From contig JAKJGA010000015.1 in the NCBI GenBank assembly GCA_022704645.1, forward strand, positions 1 through 21,213: a stretch of DNA of 21,213 nucleotides, in the 5' to 3' direction. Positions 6,912 through 15,153 of the stretch are shown piece by piece. The number at the start of each line of letters is the position of its first letter. Within the stretch, counting starts at the first letter, position 1. Under the pieces are notes generated by a model. The model made no database searches. It was not told where the DNA came from and saw only the letters and a program-made list of their open reading frames with translations. Made by a program: the position numbers and the translations under genes. The DNA comes from Spirochaetota bacterium (GTDB taxonomy: Bacteria; Spirochaetota; UBA4802; JAFGJZ01).

Positions 6912-7968
6912 GGCTTCCTCCTTTGCATAATGCAATAATTCTATCCGTCATTTCATCCTCGTCTGTTATTACACCGCCCGTTGTTCCATAAAAATGTACA
7001 TCCGCTCTGCCGGAAACTGTAAGCTTAACGTCTTCAAGCATCTGCCCCGAATTCATTTCGGTAACGAGAAAATTCTTAGCATTATTTTCAATTAGTGAAG
7101 AAATTACTTTTTCAGGAAATGGATAGAGTGTTATCGGACGCAATAGACCCGCCTTAAACCCTTCAGCTCTCGCGCGTAATACCGCATTTTTTGCAATTCG
7201 TGAAGGCGTGCCGAAAGCGACAACAACTGTTTCAGCATCATCAGTCATAAAAGACTCATAACGCACTTCGCTTTTCTTCAGCTCTTCATATGTATTTTGC
7301 AATGTGTTATTCAGATTCTGCATCACATTTTCATCAAGAAAAAGTGAACAGACGACATTTTTGCTTCTTCCTCTAGCGCCTGTTAGCGCCCAAGGCTTAT
7401 CGATTTTTCCAGGCACATATTTTTCAGGAATATCGACGCTTTCCATCATCTGACCGATTATACCGTCAGACAGAATCAAAGCAGGAACACGGTATTTGTC
7501 AGAAAGTTCAAACGCAAGAATGGTCAGATCCATCATCTCCTGCGGAGATGCCGGAGCAAGCACGATCAGTTTGTAATCTCCATGACCGCCTCCCTTCACC
7601 GCCTGAAAATAATCTCCCTGGGCCGGCGCGATATTGCCGAGTCCCGGACCGCCGCGCTGGACATTTGCTAGAACACACGGCAATCTCGATGCGGCGAGAT
7701 AAGATACACCTTCCATCATAAGAGAGAATCCGGGGCTCGAAGTGGTTGTCATCACCCTGGCGCCGGCAGCAGAAGCGCCGTAAACCATGTTTATCGATGC
7801 AAGTTCGCTTTCCGCCTGTACGAAAACTCCGCCGACTTCCGGAAGCCTTTTGGACATATACGCCGGAACTTCATTCTGCGGCGTGATCGGATAACCGAAA
7901 TAATACCTGCATCCTGCGATAACAGCTCCCTCCGCCATCGCCTCATTTCCTTTTATTAATTTACGCAA
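6904..7968 (-). CDS. vorB: 2-oxoacid:ferredoxin oxidoreductase, alpha subunit (VorB-like)
   Basis: The catalytic-core alpha subunit (354 residues, normal length) of a 2-oxoacid:ferredoxin oxidoreductase. The N-terminal pyrimidine-binding-type domain shows KGNEAMAEGAVIAGCRYYFG, YPITPQNEVPAYMS and QAESELASINMVYGA; further on are SSPGFSLMMEGVSYL and the PGLGN-GDYFQAVKGGGHGDY region. These match the group called 3-methyl-2-oxobutanoate dehydrogenase subunit VorB, so a branched-chain 2-oxoacid is the likeliest substrate; 2-oxoglutarate (KorA) is the main alternative. The start is a TTG at 7968, two bases after the delta stop, with GGGAG (7980-7976) 7 nt upstream, giving the usual family N-terminus. 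The next in-frame ATG would cut into the conserved KGNEA motif. Confidence 0.92.
   Translation of the reverse strand: MRKLIKGNEAMAEGAVIAGCRYYFGYPITPQNEVPAYMSKRLPEVGGVFVQAESELASINMVYGASAAGARVMTTTSSPGFSLMMEGVSYLAASRLPCVLANVQRGGPGLGNIAPAQGDYFQAVKGGGHGDYKLIVLAPASPQEMMDLTILAFELSDKYRVPALILSDGIIGQMMESVDIPEKYVPGKIDKPWALTGARGRSKNVVCSLFLDENVMQNLNNTLQNTYEELKKSEVRYESFMTDDAETVVVAFGTPSRIAKNAVLRARAEGFKAGLLRPITLYPFPEKVISSLIENNAKNFLVTEMNSGQMLEDVKLTVSGRADVHFYGTTGGVITDEDEMTDRIIALCKGGSRG
6917..6924 (-). promoter_or_regulatory. Strong ribosome binding site fixing the beta-subunit start
   Basis: AAAGGAGG on the minus strand, 5 nt upstream of the GTG at 6911. It lies inside the last codons of the alpha gene. Confidence 0.8.
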
Positions 7969-7969
7969 A

Positions 7970-8176
7970 TCAGTTCTCCCTGTACAATTTTATTGCAAGA
8001 TCAGGGCATACAGTTACGCATCTTCTGCATCCTGTACAGCCTTCAGCTTCGGCGCTCACCACAAGCCAGCCCTTGCTGTTGAAATTATTTCCGGACTTTA
8101 TCAGCCCTTTGGGACATTCCGAAACACACAGCAAACAGCCTTTGCACAATTCGGAATCAACTTTAATATAAAACAT
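7970..8176 (-). CDS. 2-oxoacid:ferredoxin oxidoreductase, delta subunit (2x[4Fe-4S] ferredoxin)
   Basis: A 68-residue ferredoxin-like electron-transfer subunit with two complete cluster motifs, CKGCLLCVSECP and CTGCRRCVTVCP (CxxCxxCxxxCP), expected to carry electrons from the TPP site to external ferredoxin. The frame opens earlier (8215), but the ATG at 8176 has GGAAG (8186-8182) 5 nt upstream and starts MFYIKVD, as in homologous delta subunits. It is the first gene of the four-subunit operon, with 1 nt between its stop and the alpha start codon. I could not find a convincing -35/-10 pair upstream of it. Confidence 0.92.
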   Translation of the reverse strand: MFYIKVDSELCKGCLLCVSECPKGLIKSGNNFNSKGWLVVSAEAEGCTGCRRCVTVCPDLAIKLYREN

Positions 8177-8340
8177 ATACACTTCCGTAATTTTGTTCAA
8201 CAACTGAAAGACCAAGTAGACTTTTCTTTGGTTGCAACAATATCAGAAATATATCCTCAAAAATGATTAATTTCATCAATTTTTATAAAAATGACCGCTT
8301 AATAAAAATGGAAGATTTGCAGAAATATAAGAAACACTCA

Positions 8341-8393
8341 TCCGGCTTATCCAAAAAACCTATTATTTCCTAAAGCGCACTTCTTAAGCCGGA
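8341..8393 (+). repeat. Long-loop inverted repeat in the ribH leader
   Basis: TCCGGCTTA (8341-8349) and its exact reverse complement TAAGCCGGA (8385-8393) are separated by 35 nt, about 57 nt upstream of the ribH start. No FMN-riboswitch core is recognisable in the region. The rest of the 8177-8449 gap is A/T-rich; it holds a possible TTGACT-N18-TTTGAT promoter (8401-8430) for ribH and nothing else I can support. Confidence 0.5.
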
Positions 8394-8449
8394 AAAAATG
8401 TTGACTGAAAAGTCCATAAATCAGTTTGATTACCTTCAAGGAGTTTTCC

Positions 8450-8914
8450 ATGAAAATCATTGAAGGTAATTTTGAAGCAAAAGCCGTAAAAGTAGGCATT
8501 ATCGCATCAAGGTTCAACGATTTTATTACAGAAAAACTGATAGGAGGTGCGGTTGATTGCCTTACGCGTAACGGCGCATCTCTTGATGATATAACACTGA
8601 TTAAAGTTCCAGGAGCTTTTGAAATAGCTGCTGCTGCAAAAGTCGCGGCTGAAAGCGGAAAATTTGACGGAATAATCTGCCTCGGCGCTGTAATCAGAGG
8701 TTCAACACCTCACTTCGATTATGTTGCTGCCGAAGCGTCAAAAGGCATTGCACAGGTTTCTTTTTCTTCTAATATTCCTGTAATTTTCGGAGTGCTTACT
8801 ACCGATAATATAGAGCAGGCGATAGAAAGAGCCGGAACAAAGGCCGGGAACAAGGGATTTGACGCTGGTATGGCCGTTATTGAAATGATCAATCTCTATA
8901 AGAAGCTTAAATAA
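8450..8914 (+). CDS. ribH: 6,7-dimethyl-8-ribityllumazine synthase
   Basis: Penultimate enzyme of riboflavin synthesis: it condenses 5-amino-6-ribitylamino-uracil with 3,4-dihydroxy-2-butanone 4-phosphate to give lumazine, in the cytoplasm, usually as a 60-subunit shell or a pentamer. The 154-residue protein shows SRFNDFI, the PGAFEI loop, GAVIRGSTPHFDYV with the catalytic histidine (H88), and TDNIEQAIERAG. The frame extends to 8426, but the ATG at 8450 has AAGGAG (8438-8443) 6 nt upstream and matches the family start. Its stop shares one base with the nusB start (TAATG). No other riboflavin gene is nearby, so ribH appears separated from the rest of the pathway. Confidence 0.97.
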   Translation: MKIIEGNFEAKAVKVGIIASRFNDFITEKLIGGAVDCLTRNGASLDDITLIKVPGAFEIAAAAKVAAESGKFDGIICLGAVIRGSTPHFDYVAAEASKGIAQVSFSSNIPVIFGVLTTDNIEQAIERAGTKAGNKGFDAGMAVIEMINLYKKLK

Positions 8915-9321
8915 TGGGTCACAGAAGAAAATCACGAGAAATAGCCCTTCAGGGGCTTTACATGTATGACACCGTCGGAAAAACATCACAGGATCTTTCA
9001 GGTCTTGGGTGGATTGAAGAGGAGGTTCCCGCTGAAATTTCCGATTTCGCTAAGGAATTGATATCCGGGACTATAAAAAATATCGAAGAAGTCGATGCCC
9101 TTATAGTCAAATATGCGAAAAACTGGAAATTTGACCGTATCGCGTCTATCGATAAGTCTATATTAAGACTGTCAATATACGCGCTTGTTCATCTTAAGAC
9201 GATTCCGGCTCCGGTTACTATCAACGAAGCTATTGAGCTTGGCAAAATATACGGCGGTGAAAACTCAGCTCAGTTCATCAACGGAATTCTAGATGCCGTT
9301 CATAAGTCTGAACTGAAATAA
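8914..9321 (+). CDS. nusB: Transcription antitermination factor NusB
   Basis: A 135-residue all-helical factor that, with NusE/S10, binds boxA RNA and promotes antitermination of rRNA transcription. The N-terminal GHRRKSREIALQGLYMYD, the WKFDRIASIDKSILRLSIYAL helix and the C-terminal TINEAIELGKIYGG...FINGILDAV signature are all present and the length is normal. The start ATG overlaps the ribH stop by 1 nt, so the pair is translationally coupled; the ribH-nusB order is common in bacteria. Confidence 0.97.
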   Translation: MGHRRKSREIALQGLYMYDTVGKTSQDLSGLGWIEEEVPAEISDFAKELISGTIKNIEEVDALIVKYAKNWKFDRIASIDKSILRLSIYALVHLKTIPAPVTINEAIELGKIYGGENSAQFINGILDAVHKSELK

Positions 9322-9343
9322 CCGCCTTAACAGGCAGGGAAAC

Positions 9344-11398
9344 TTGAACGGAATAAGAAAAAACAGACTTACCCTATCCGCAGACAGGGAATATGAATAC
9401 AATCCCCAGAGCAATTTCCCTCAGCAGGGAAACAATCCCAAAAAGAAATATCAGGTTATTGCCGCCGCTCTGCTTCTTCTTATAATTACCGGCGGAGCAA
9501 TTTTTTTAATTACTAAATACAAAAAGGGAAACGAATCCATTCTTTCTAAAATTGAATTCGGGGCAAAAGATAAAGACGAAGCCTACACAAGAAGCGATAA
9601 GATGGACACTCCCGGCACCGACAGCGAAAATGTTCATCTGCGCAGGGGAATCGACAGTTACAGCAAGGGCTATTTCAACGACGCAGCAAACGAATTCAGC
9701 GAAGTTATAAATTCTGACGCTTCAAGCAAGGATAAGGCCCAGGCTCTCACATACCTCGGAATAATTGAAGACGAACGCGGAAATTTCACTAAAGCCATTG
9801 ATTACTATAAACGCGCATTAAAGTACGACTCAGACAGCAAATTGAGCGCTTCAACATACAGAAACATGGCGATAACCTACAGAAAGATGAAACTGCTTGC
9901 CGAGGCGCTTGACAGCGTAAACAAGGCTATCAACATACAGCCTGAAAACGCAAACAATCTCCTTCTGAAAGGCAATATTTATTATGAAATGCGCAAATAT
10001 TCGGAAGCTCTTGAAGCTTATAAAGAAGCGCTGAAATATGAACCCGGCAACGCATCCGCTCTTTATAATGTGGCGCAGTCATATCTGAAAAAAGCCGACG
10101 AACCTCTTGCCATCGAATATTTCAAAAAAGCGCTTGAAAGCGACAGAAGCGGAAAGATCGCCTACCTCGCCCATTCTAAACTCGGCATCATTTATCTCGA
10201 ACGCGGAGACTACGCGCTGGCGGAACAGTATCTAAAGAATGCAGTCAACATGAATCCGAATGACGCGATTGACCATTACAATCTCGGTATAGTATATCTT
10301 AGAAGCGGGAAAAACGATTCTGCGCTTGCCGAATTTCTGCGCGCCCAGGAACTCGGTTCTCAGGACAATGAGATGCTTGAAAATCTCGGCGCGGTATATA
10401 CTTCACTGAAAGCATATGACAAGGGAATTGACGTTTATAATAAAATTCTCCAGAACAATGCACGCAACACGAAAATTTTAGCGCGGCTCGGAGAACTTCT
10501 TTACAACAAAGGAGAACTTGACGCAGCGCTTAACGCATTCAAAAAAATAACGGAACTTGAACCGGCGAGCGAAAATGCCCGCATCGCTTACGTCAATATG
10601 GGAAATATTTTTGATGAAGCCCAGCGCTTCGATGAATCCATTGAATCTTACAACAAAGCCCTTGCTCTCAATTCAAAAGACGATGCGGCTTATTACAATC
10701 TCGGTATAGCCTACAAACACAAAGGCGAAAACGAAAAAGCAATGGAAGCCTGGCAGAATGCGAAAAGACTTAATCCGGACAATCCAAAGCCGCATATGGC
10801 GCTTGCTGATCTTTTATATGATCTCGGATATCTTGATGATGCTCAGTCTGAATATTTAAAAATTACAGAAAAATGGCCGATGCTTGCGGAAGCTCAGTTT
10901 GCAATAGCAACGATATACAACAAAAAAGGAATTCTTGACTTCGCAGAGAAACGCTACCTCAAAGTTGTCGAGCTCAATACTTCACGCGAACTGACAATCA
11001 AAGCCTACATCAATCTCGGTATAATCGAATCAAATAAAACCGACAGAGAAAATCCGGAAAGACCTGCTGCAAAAGGTCTTGAATACATTCAGAAGGCTCT
11101 AGAATTCAATCCTTCTGATAAGGATGCACTTACAGCACTTGGTCTTATTTACTACAAACGAGGAGCATACGATAGAGCCATCGAAACTTTTTATCTTATC
11201 GTAAAATCAAGCGATGACGGTAAAATCGCCGGAGATGCTTATAATAATATCGGAAAAGCTCATTTCAAAAAAGCTGAATACCGTGAAGCTCTAAGGGCAT
11301 TTAATCTCGGTGTTGAATCCGATCCGTCAAACGAAGAAATCCGCATGAACAGAAAAGCTGCTTCACAGGCATATGAAAACACTTTGAAAACTTATTAA
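9344..11398 (+). CDS. Large membrane-anchored tetratricopeptide repeat protein
   Basis: A 684-residue protein with a single N-terminal membrane anchor (hydrophobic residues about 38-57, preceded by KKK), then a low-complexity linker and about 15 TPR units filling residues 94-680. Repeats such as ALYNVAQSYLKKADEPLAIEY and AYYNLGIAYKHKGENEKAME follow the TPR consensus closely. Basic residues before the anchor suggest a cytoplasmic N-terminus, placing the repeats outside the membrane (periplasm). The start codon is a TTG at 9344, after AGGGA (9336-9340), 22 nt beyond the nusB stop; no in-frame ATG lies upstream of the anchor. It is the last gene of ribH-nusB-TPR and ends 28 bp before a strong terminator. 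The partner and function are unknown. Confidence 0.85.
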   Translation: MNGIRKNRLTLSADREYEYNPQSNFPQQGNNPKKKYQVIAAALLLLIITGGAIFLITKYKKGNESILSKIEFGAKDKDEAYTRSDKMDTPGTDSENVHLRRGIDSYSKGYFNDAANEFSEVINSDASSKDKAQALTYLGIIEDERGNFTKAIDYYKRALKYDSDSKLSASTYRNMAITYRKMKLLAEALDSVNKAINIQPENANNLLLKGNIYYEMRKYSEALEAYKEALKYEPGNASALYNVAQSYLKKADEPLAIEYFKKALESDRSGKIAYLAHSKLGIIYLERGDYALAEQYLKNAVNMNPNDAIDHYNLGIVYLRSGKNDSALAEFLRAQELGSQDNEMLENLGAVYTSLKAYDKGIDVYNKILQNNARNTKILARLGELLYNKGELDAALNAFKKITELEPASENARIAYVNMGNIFDEAQRFDESIESYNKALALNSKDDAAYYNLGIAYKHKGENEKAMEAWQNAKRLNPDNPKPHMALADLLYDLGYLDDAQSEYLKITEKWPMLAEAQFAIATIYNKKGILDFAEKRYLKVVELNTSRELTIKAYINLGIIESNKTDRENPERPAAKGLEYIQKALEFNPSDKDALTALGLIYYKRGAYDRAIETFYLIVKSSDDGKIAGDAYNNIGKAHFKKAEYREALRAFNLGVESDPSNEEIRMNRKAASQAYENTLKTY

Positions 11399-11426
11399 AC
11401 CGTATTGATTTTGATAATTTTAGAAA

Positions 11427-11466
11427 CAAAATAAAAGGCGATGAATCTTCATCGCCTTTTATTTTG
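11427..11466. terminator. Strong bidirectional terminator
   Basis: A perfect 19-bp inverted repeat: CAAAATAAAAGGCGATGAA (11427-11445) and its reverse complement (11448-11466), with only TC between them. The GGCGATGA core is flanked by A-rich and T-rich arms, so RNA from either strand ends its hairpin with a T-rich run. It sits between the convergent TPR gene (ends 11398) and SUMF1-like gene (ends 11487). Confidence 0.92.
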
Positions 11467-11486
11467 ACAAAACTCAACAATAAGTA

Positions 11487-12668
11487 TTATTTTAAAATGT
11501 CAGTAATACCTGCTTTTTTAATACACCTGAAACCGAATGAATTATCATCATGCAGACTAGGAATACCGCCGCAGTCACGAGCGGAGATTCTCTGCCGTCT
11601 GACATTATTAAACCAGCTGCCGCCCCTTACAACTTTCATTTGTTTTCCGTAACGTTTGTCGCGGCTTAATGACTTTTCATATTTATCATACCAGCTTGAA
11701 GTCCACTCTGCGGCATTTCCGCTCATATTCACAGCTCCGAATCCTGATATATTTTTATCTTCAAGATAACGGACAGGAAGATATCCTTTTTTCATTCCGT
11801 TGAATTCCGTTCTGTCTGACCAGAAATCAGCAGAATTGCAGTAATCCTTGATAAATCTGTCGCCCCATGGGAAAACGCTTTTACTCACTTCACGAATAAG
11901 ACCGTCAGCAACCACATATTGTGTCGATTCAGAAACGTAATTTGCCGCGTATTCCCATTTCTCTTCCGTCGGCAGAGTTTTACCTGCCCATTTTGCATAC
12001 TTTTCTGCTTCATAATAAGTCACCAGTACGGGAAAATCAGCCTTATCGGCAGGATATTCACCGTTCCATGATTTCGGATATTTCTCACCGACTGTTTTTA
12101 CAAAAAGATAATAATCCGAATTACTAACTTCATATTTATCAATATAAAACTCTTCAAATACAACAATATGAGATGGACTTTCATTTTTGTCTCCGTCATC
12201 ACTTCCGATACGGATTCTGCCGGAACTTACAAAAACCATTTCTCTGTTGTCAGGATATGTTATTATGCGCTTTTTATATTCGGGATCTTCTTTCGGATAC
12301 TTATCAACATAGGTTTTTATAACAACTTCCTTTTCTTCAACAAGTGCAATTTTATTCCCTGCTCTGAAACTGTTTTCCTTTCCTTCAATAACCGAATAAC
12401 GGCAGATAATTCTGAAAGAAAATTGTCCTGAAGAATTAATCTTAACCGTATCAACAACCGCTATTTCACCGATTTCATTATTTCCCGCATATATCTTATA
12501 TTTTTCATTTGTCAGATTTTCTTTTGAAAGCAATTCGGCGACATTATCGCTTCGGATTTTTTCAACAACAGCCGGAAATTTATAGGTCGTTTCTTTTGCG
12601 CGCGAAAGCGAAAAAGAAACAAATAGAATCATGATTGTATAAACTGCATTTTTGGCCAGACTAAACAT
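11487..12668 (-). CDS. Secreted SUMF1-fold protein (formylglycine-generating-enzyme-like, catalytic Cys absent)
   Basis: A 393-residue exported protein: hydrophobic signal segment (residues 7-22), an N-terminal roughly 110-residue beta-rich region, then a SUMF1/FGE-sulfatase-fold domain (about 142-385). Domain signatures are MVFVSSGRIRIGSDDGD, EFYIDKYEVSNSDYYLF, KTLPTEEKWEYAA, FPWGD, GAVNMSGNAAEWTSSWY, VRGGSW and GFRC. True formylglycine-generating enzymes carry a Cys pair just after the RGGS motif; here the stretch reads RGGSWFNNVRRQR, with no cysteine, so copper-dependent oxidation is unlikely and a binding or structural role is inferred. The ATG at 12668 has GGAGG (12682-12678) 9 nt upstream and provides the signal peptide; it overlaps the phosphoesterase gene by 40 nt. 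An internal ATG at 12632 would form an ATGA junction but would cut the signal. It is the last gene of the eight-gene operon. Confidence 0.82.
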   Translation of the reverse strand: MFSLAKNAVYTIMILFVSFSLSRAKETTYKFPAVVEKIRSDNVAELLSKENLTNEKYKIYAGNNEIGEIAVVDTVKINSSGQFSFRIICRYSVIEGKENSFRAGNKIALVEEKEVVIKTYVDKYPKEDPEYKKRIITYPDNREMVFVSSGRIRIGSDDGDKNESPSHIVVFEEFYIDKYEVSNSDYYLFVKTVGEKYPKSWNGEYPADKADFPVLVTYYEAEKYAKWAGKTLPTEEKWEYAANYVSESTQYVVADGLIREVSKSVFPWGDRFIKDYCNSADFWSDRTEFNGMKKGYLPVRYLEDKNISGFGAVNMSGNAAEWTSSWYDKYEKSLSRDKRYGKQMKVVRGGSWFNNVRRQRISARDCGGIPSLHDDNSFGFRCIKKAGITDILK

Positions 12669-13285
12669 GTGAGCTTTCCTCCATAAACAGCGGCGGTATC
12701 AATTCCGATGATATTTCTTTTATAATCGGTATAAACCTCCCCCAATCTTACTTTAAAATATTGAGTCGGAGTATGAGCGAAAATTATTGTTTTTTTAAAG
12801 CAATAATCAGAATTATAGAATTTTTCGCGAATCCATACCATATCATAAGGCGATGTCAGAGAATAATTTTCTCCGTAACAGGGATCTACTCCCGCATGAA
12901 CTGCAAAAAACGAATCTGTTTCATAATAATAATTACGGTTAAAAAGAATGGTACGGTGCTCTTCAGGTATATGAAATGAACCCAGCGCTTTTTTATAAGA
13001 ATCAATAGTTTTGCCGCCGCCGTTAAGATGATACATTCCCGGATCTTCTTTTCCGGAAATATAATCAAAAAGCATCTTCTCATGATTTCCTGTTAAGAAA
13101 TGAGTTCTGTGACATAGACTTATCCGATAAAGTATTTCAAGGACAGCATATGAATCCTCTCCTCTATCAATATAATCGCCTAAAAAAATCAAATGATCTT
13201 CACTGGTTATACGCGGGCTTATTTTGTTGTATAATTTTGTAAGTTTGGAAGCACAACCATGTATATCGCCGATTATAAAGTACAT
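12629..13285 (-). CDS. PPP-type metallophosphoesterase (Ser/Thr phosphatase / ApaH-like)
   Basis: A 218-residue calcineurin-like phosphoesterase with a full set of metal and phosphate motifs: GDIHG (6-10), GDYIDRG (36-42), GNHE (66-69), HAG (H130) and FAHTP (H171), and the PPP-family tail IDTAAVYGGKL. Bacterial members act as serine/threonine (sometimes tyrosine) protein phosphatases or as diadenosine tetraphosphatases; the sequence does not decide between them. No signal peptide, so cytoplasmic. The ATG at 13285 is one base after the stop of the preceding gene (TGATATG) with AGGAT upstream. Its position next to a kinase-like gene favours a regulatory phosphatase role, which is an inference. 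Confidence 0.88.
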   Translation of the reverse strand: MYFIIGDIHGCASKLTKLYNKISPRITSEDHLIFLGDYIDRGEDSYAVLEILYRISLCHRTHFLTGNHEKMLFDYISGKEDPGMYHLNGGGKTIDSYKKALGSFHIPEEHRTILFNRNYYYETDSFFAVHAGVDPCYGENYSLTSPYDMVWIREKFYNSDYCFKKTIIFAHTPTQYFKVRLGEVYTDYKRNIIGIDTAAVYGGKLTCLVWPKMQFIQS

Positions 13286-13286
13286 A

Positions 13287-14375
13287 TCATCCTATAAATG
13301 AAGAAATCTGTTCTATCTCAAATGGATATTTTATAATCACAGCATGATCCGGAATAAAATAATCTGAACGGTCACCCGATTTTGTTATTATGATAATTTT
13401 CGAAAACTTAATTGAAGCGAAAAATTTTTCAGGAGATTCAAAGGCTGTAACCAAATAATTAGCATCAATAATCAATGCTCTTTCTTGAGGCATCAAACCA
13501 AGCGCCGTAACAGTTTCGGGTTTTGCCGGAACAACATTATATCCGATATCGCATAGATTATCATGCAGAAACATTTCAGCAACCTTATCGCTGATACATA
13601 CGTAAACAGTACCTTCTTTTTGAGGATTTTCTAATTTAGAATAATCTTTTCTGATGTTTTCTACAGTTTCAATAAAGCCTGACGATGAAAACTTTATTGA
13701 TATAAGTAAATCATCCTCTTCTCTGTCTATTTTGGTAATGCCGCCTATTCTTCTGAAATTATCTACAGGAAGACTAAACCCGGCAAGAATTCTGAAACTT
13801 TCCTTATGTTTGACTGTATAAAATAATTTCATCATTTTGCCGAGATCCGGCATGTCCGGCGAAATCCCGCAAAAAGCAAATGATATATCAACTTCTGAAA
13901 CACCGCCTTTTATCGCAACTTTAACATCAGTTTTCCCTGATATATACGGAAAAACAACAAGAAATAAGTTTACTAACGCATCTTTAAAAAGCACCGGAGA
14001 AACATTTATTGAAGTATCTCCTTTGGAATCCAGCAAGAAAGATGTAACCTTGGAAATTTCGCGGAAGGAGCCCGCTACTGAACGTATAATATCATCCGGA
14101 ATAAAACTGTTACGTGGATTATCAGATGAATACTCAATAAAAGAATCAATTTTCTCAAGACACAGCGCGGAAAGATGAACGAGTGAATTAATTACTTCGG
14201 AAAACTCCGGCGGCACATCATCCTTAAACCATTTGTCGGAATTATAAATCAGCAAATCAATATTATGAAAAAGAACATTAAGAAACGGCGACTGTCTCAA
14301 TTCAAATTCAGAATGAAGACTATCCATAAGATTATTTAGAGAAAATAAATCCTTTGAATCATTTTCCTTTTTCAT
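13287..14375 (-). CDS. Unrecognised protein; possible degenerate histidine kinase-receiver hybrid
   Basis: A 362-residue protein without signal peptide or clear membrane helix. I see helices in residues 10-115 and then a region (about 125-230) laid out like a GHKL ATPase domain: LFKDALVNLFLVV resembles an N-box, and GFSLPVDNFRRIGGITKI resembles the G2-box tail 'GLGL-x-I-V-x-x-x-GG'. The expected H-box and a clear G1 DxGxG are missing. The last 108 residues resemble a receiver fold: beta strand TVYVCISD, ALIIDANYL (D304 at the phospho-Asp position), and IIKYPFEIEQI, which mimics the conserved K-P-F element (K349). I therefore suggest a pseudokinase/pseudoreceiver, but similarity is faint. The ATG at 14375 overlaps the lipoprotein gene by 17 nt. 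A phosphatase gene follows immediately. Confidence 0.5.
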   Translation of the reverse strand: MKKENDSKDLFSLNNLMDSLHSEFELRQSPFLNVLFHNIDLLIYNSDKWFKDDVPPEFSEVINSLVHLSALCLEKIDSFIEYSSDNPRNSFIPDDIIRSVAGSFREISKVTSFLLDSKGDTSINVSPVLFKDALVNLFLVVFPYISGKTDVKVAIKGGVSEVDISFAFCGISPDMPDLGKMMKLFYTVKHKESFRILAGFSLPVDNFRRIGGITKIDREEDDLLISIKFSSSGFIETVENIRKDYSKLENPQKEGTVYVCISDKVAEMFLHDNLCDIGYNVVPAKPETVTALGLMPQERALIIDANYLVTAFESPEKFFASIKFSKIIIITKSGDRSDYFIPDHAVIIKYPFEIEQISSFIG

Positions 14376-15153
14376 CTATAAACTTACCGGTTTTTTCAAT
14401 GAGTAATTTCCCCTCGTCAATTTTTTCAATGTTATAAAACCCGAAAATAAACTTTCCTTTAACGGAAACAACATCATAATTCTTTTCCTTCTTAACGAAA
14501 AACACACGCGATTCATTCAGGCTTTCAGTTAAAACATCACTTCGTTTTAAAAGAAAGGATGACACAGCATCTGCTGAATCCCGGCTCATTGCATCTGCTG
14601 CAAAAAAATGCCTACCCTGTTCAAAAGCCGGAACACCTTCATAAACAGAAAGTTTCCCTCCCAAAATCAAAGGCTCTTCATTGTATCTCACATTATGATT
14701 GAAGTCAAAAAGATTTAAAATTTCCGGGAGGGCGGATTTTCTCTTATCTGATAAATAGTATTTCTCAAATATTTCAACCGCAGAATCATCTTCTTCAGAT
14801 TTTATTTCAATCATTCTGCCTGAATATAAAATATTTGCATGTTTTGACGACGAAACAACTATCATTTCAGAATTATTTATAAAACATGACGAATCCTGAA
14901 AGGAAAACAGATTTATAAGACTGCCTGTTTTTGAAGAATAATAAACAGTGCATTTGACGTGAGATCCGTTATTAATTGAAACATATTCCGCTCTGCGCGC
15001 TTTAACCTTACCTGTATAAAATTCACTGATATCTGTTTTTTTCCATCCGGCTACGTCGCTTTCCGATGGAAATTCCTCAAAGGCAGTTTCATCATTAAAT
15101 AGATAAGTACTGCACGAGCACAATAATAATAAACTAACGAGAATTGCTTTCAT
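14359..15153 (-). CDS. Predicted lipoprotein of unknown function
   Basis: A 264-residue protein with a type II signal: MKAILVSLLLLCSC, acylated Cys probably C14. The mature part is rich in beta-type segments. It opens with a GWKKTDISEFYTGK region and contains the paired Cys positions 68 and 90 or so (KCTVYY, SSCFINN). I do not recognise the family; a distant resemblance to DUF6599-type lipoproteins is possible but unproven. The ATG at 15153 overlaps the preceding permease gene by 20 nt, and the 3' end overlaps the next gene by 17 nt, so it is embedded in the operon. Its position after transporter permeases and before cytoplasmic regulators suggests an envelope sensor or accessory role (inference). 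Confidence 0.7.
   Translation of the reverse strand: MKAILVSLLLLCSCSTYLFNDETAFEEFPSESDVAGWKKTDISEFYTGKVKARRAEYVSINNGSHVKCTVYYSSKTGSLINLFSFQDSSCFINNSEMIVVSSSKHANILYSGRMIEIKSEEDDSAVEIFEKYYLSDKRKSALPEILNLFDFNHNVRYNEEPLILGGKLSVYEGVPAFEQGRHFFAADAMSRDSADAVSSFLLKRSDVLTESLNESRVFFVKKEKNYDVVSVKGKFIFGFYNIEKIDEGKLLIEKTGKFIDEKGK

Noticed and set aside
8231..8238. GTTGCAAC palindrome upstream of the oxidoreductase operon
   Set aside because: Only 8 bp and the flanking sequence is not symmetric; could be chance.
8177..8449. FMN riboswitch upstream of ribH
   Set aside because: None of the conserved RFN-element core segments could be recognised; only the inverted repeat remains.
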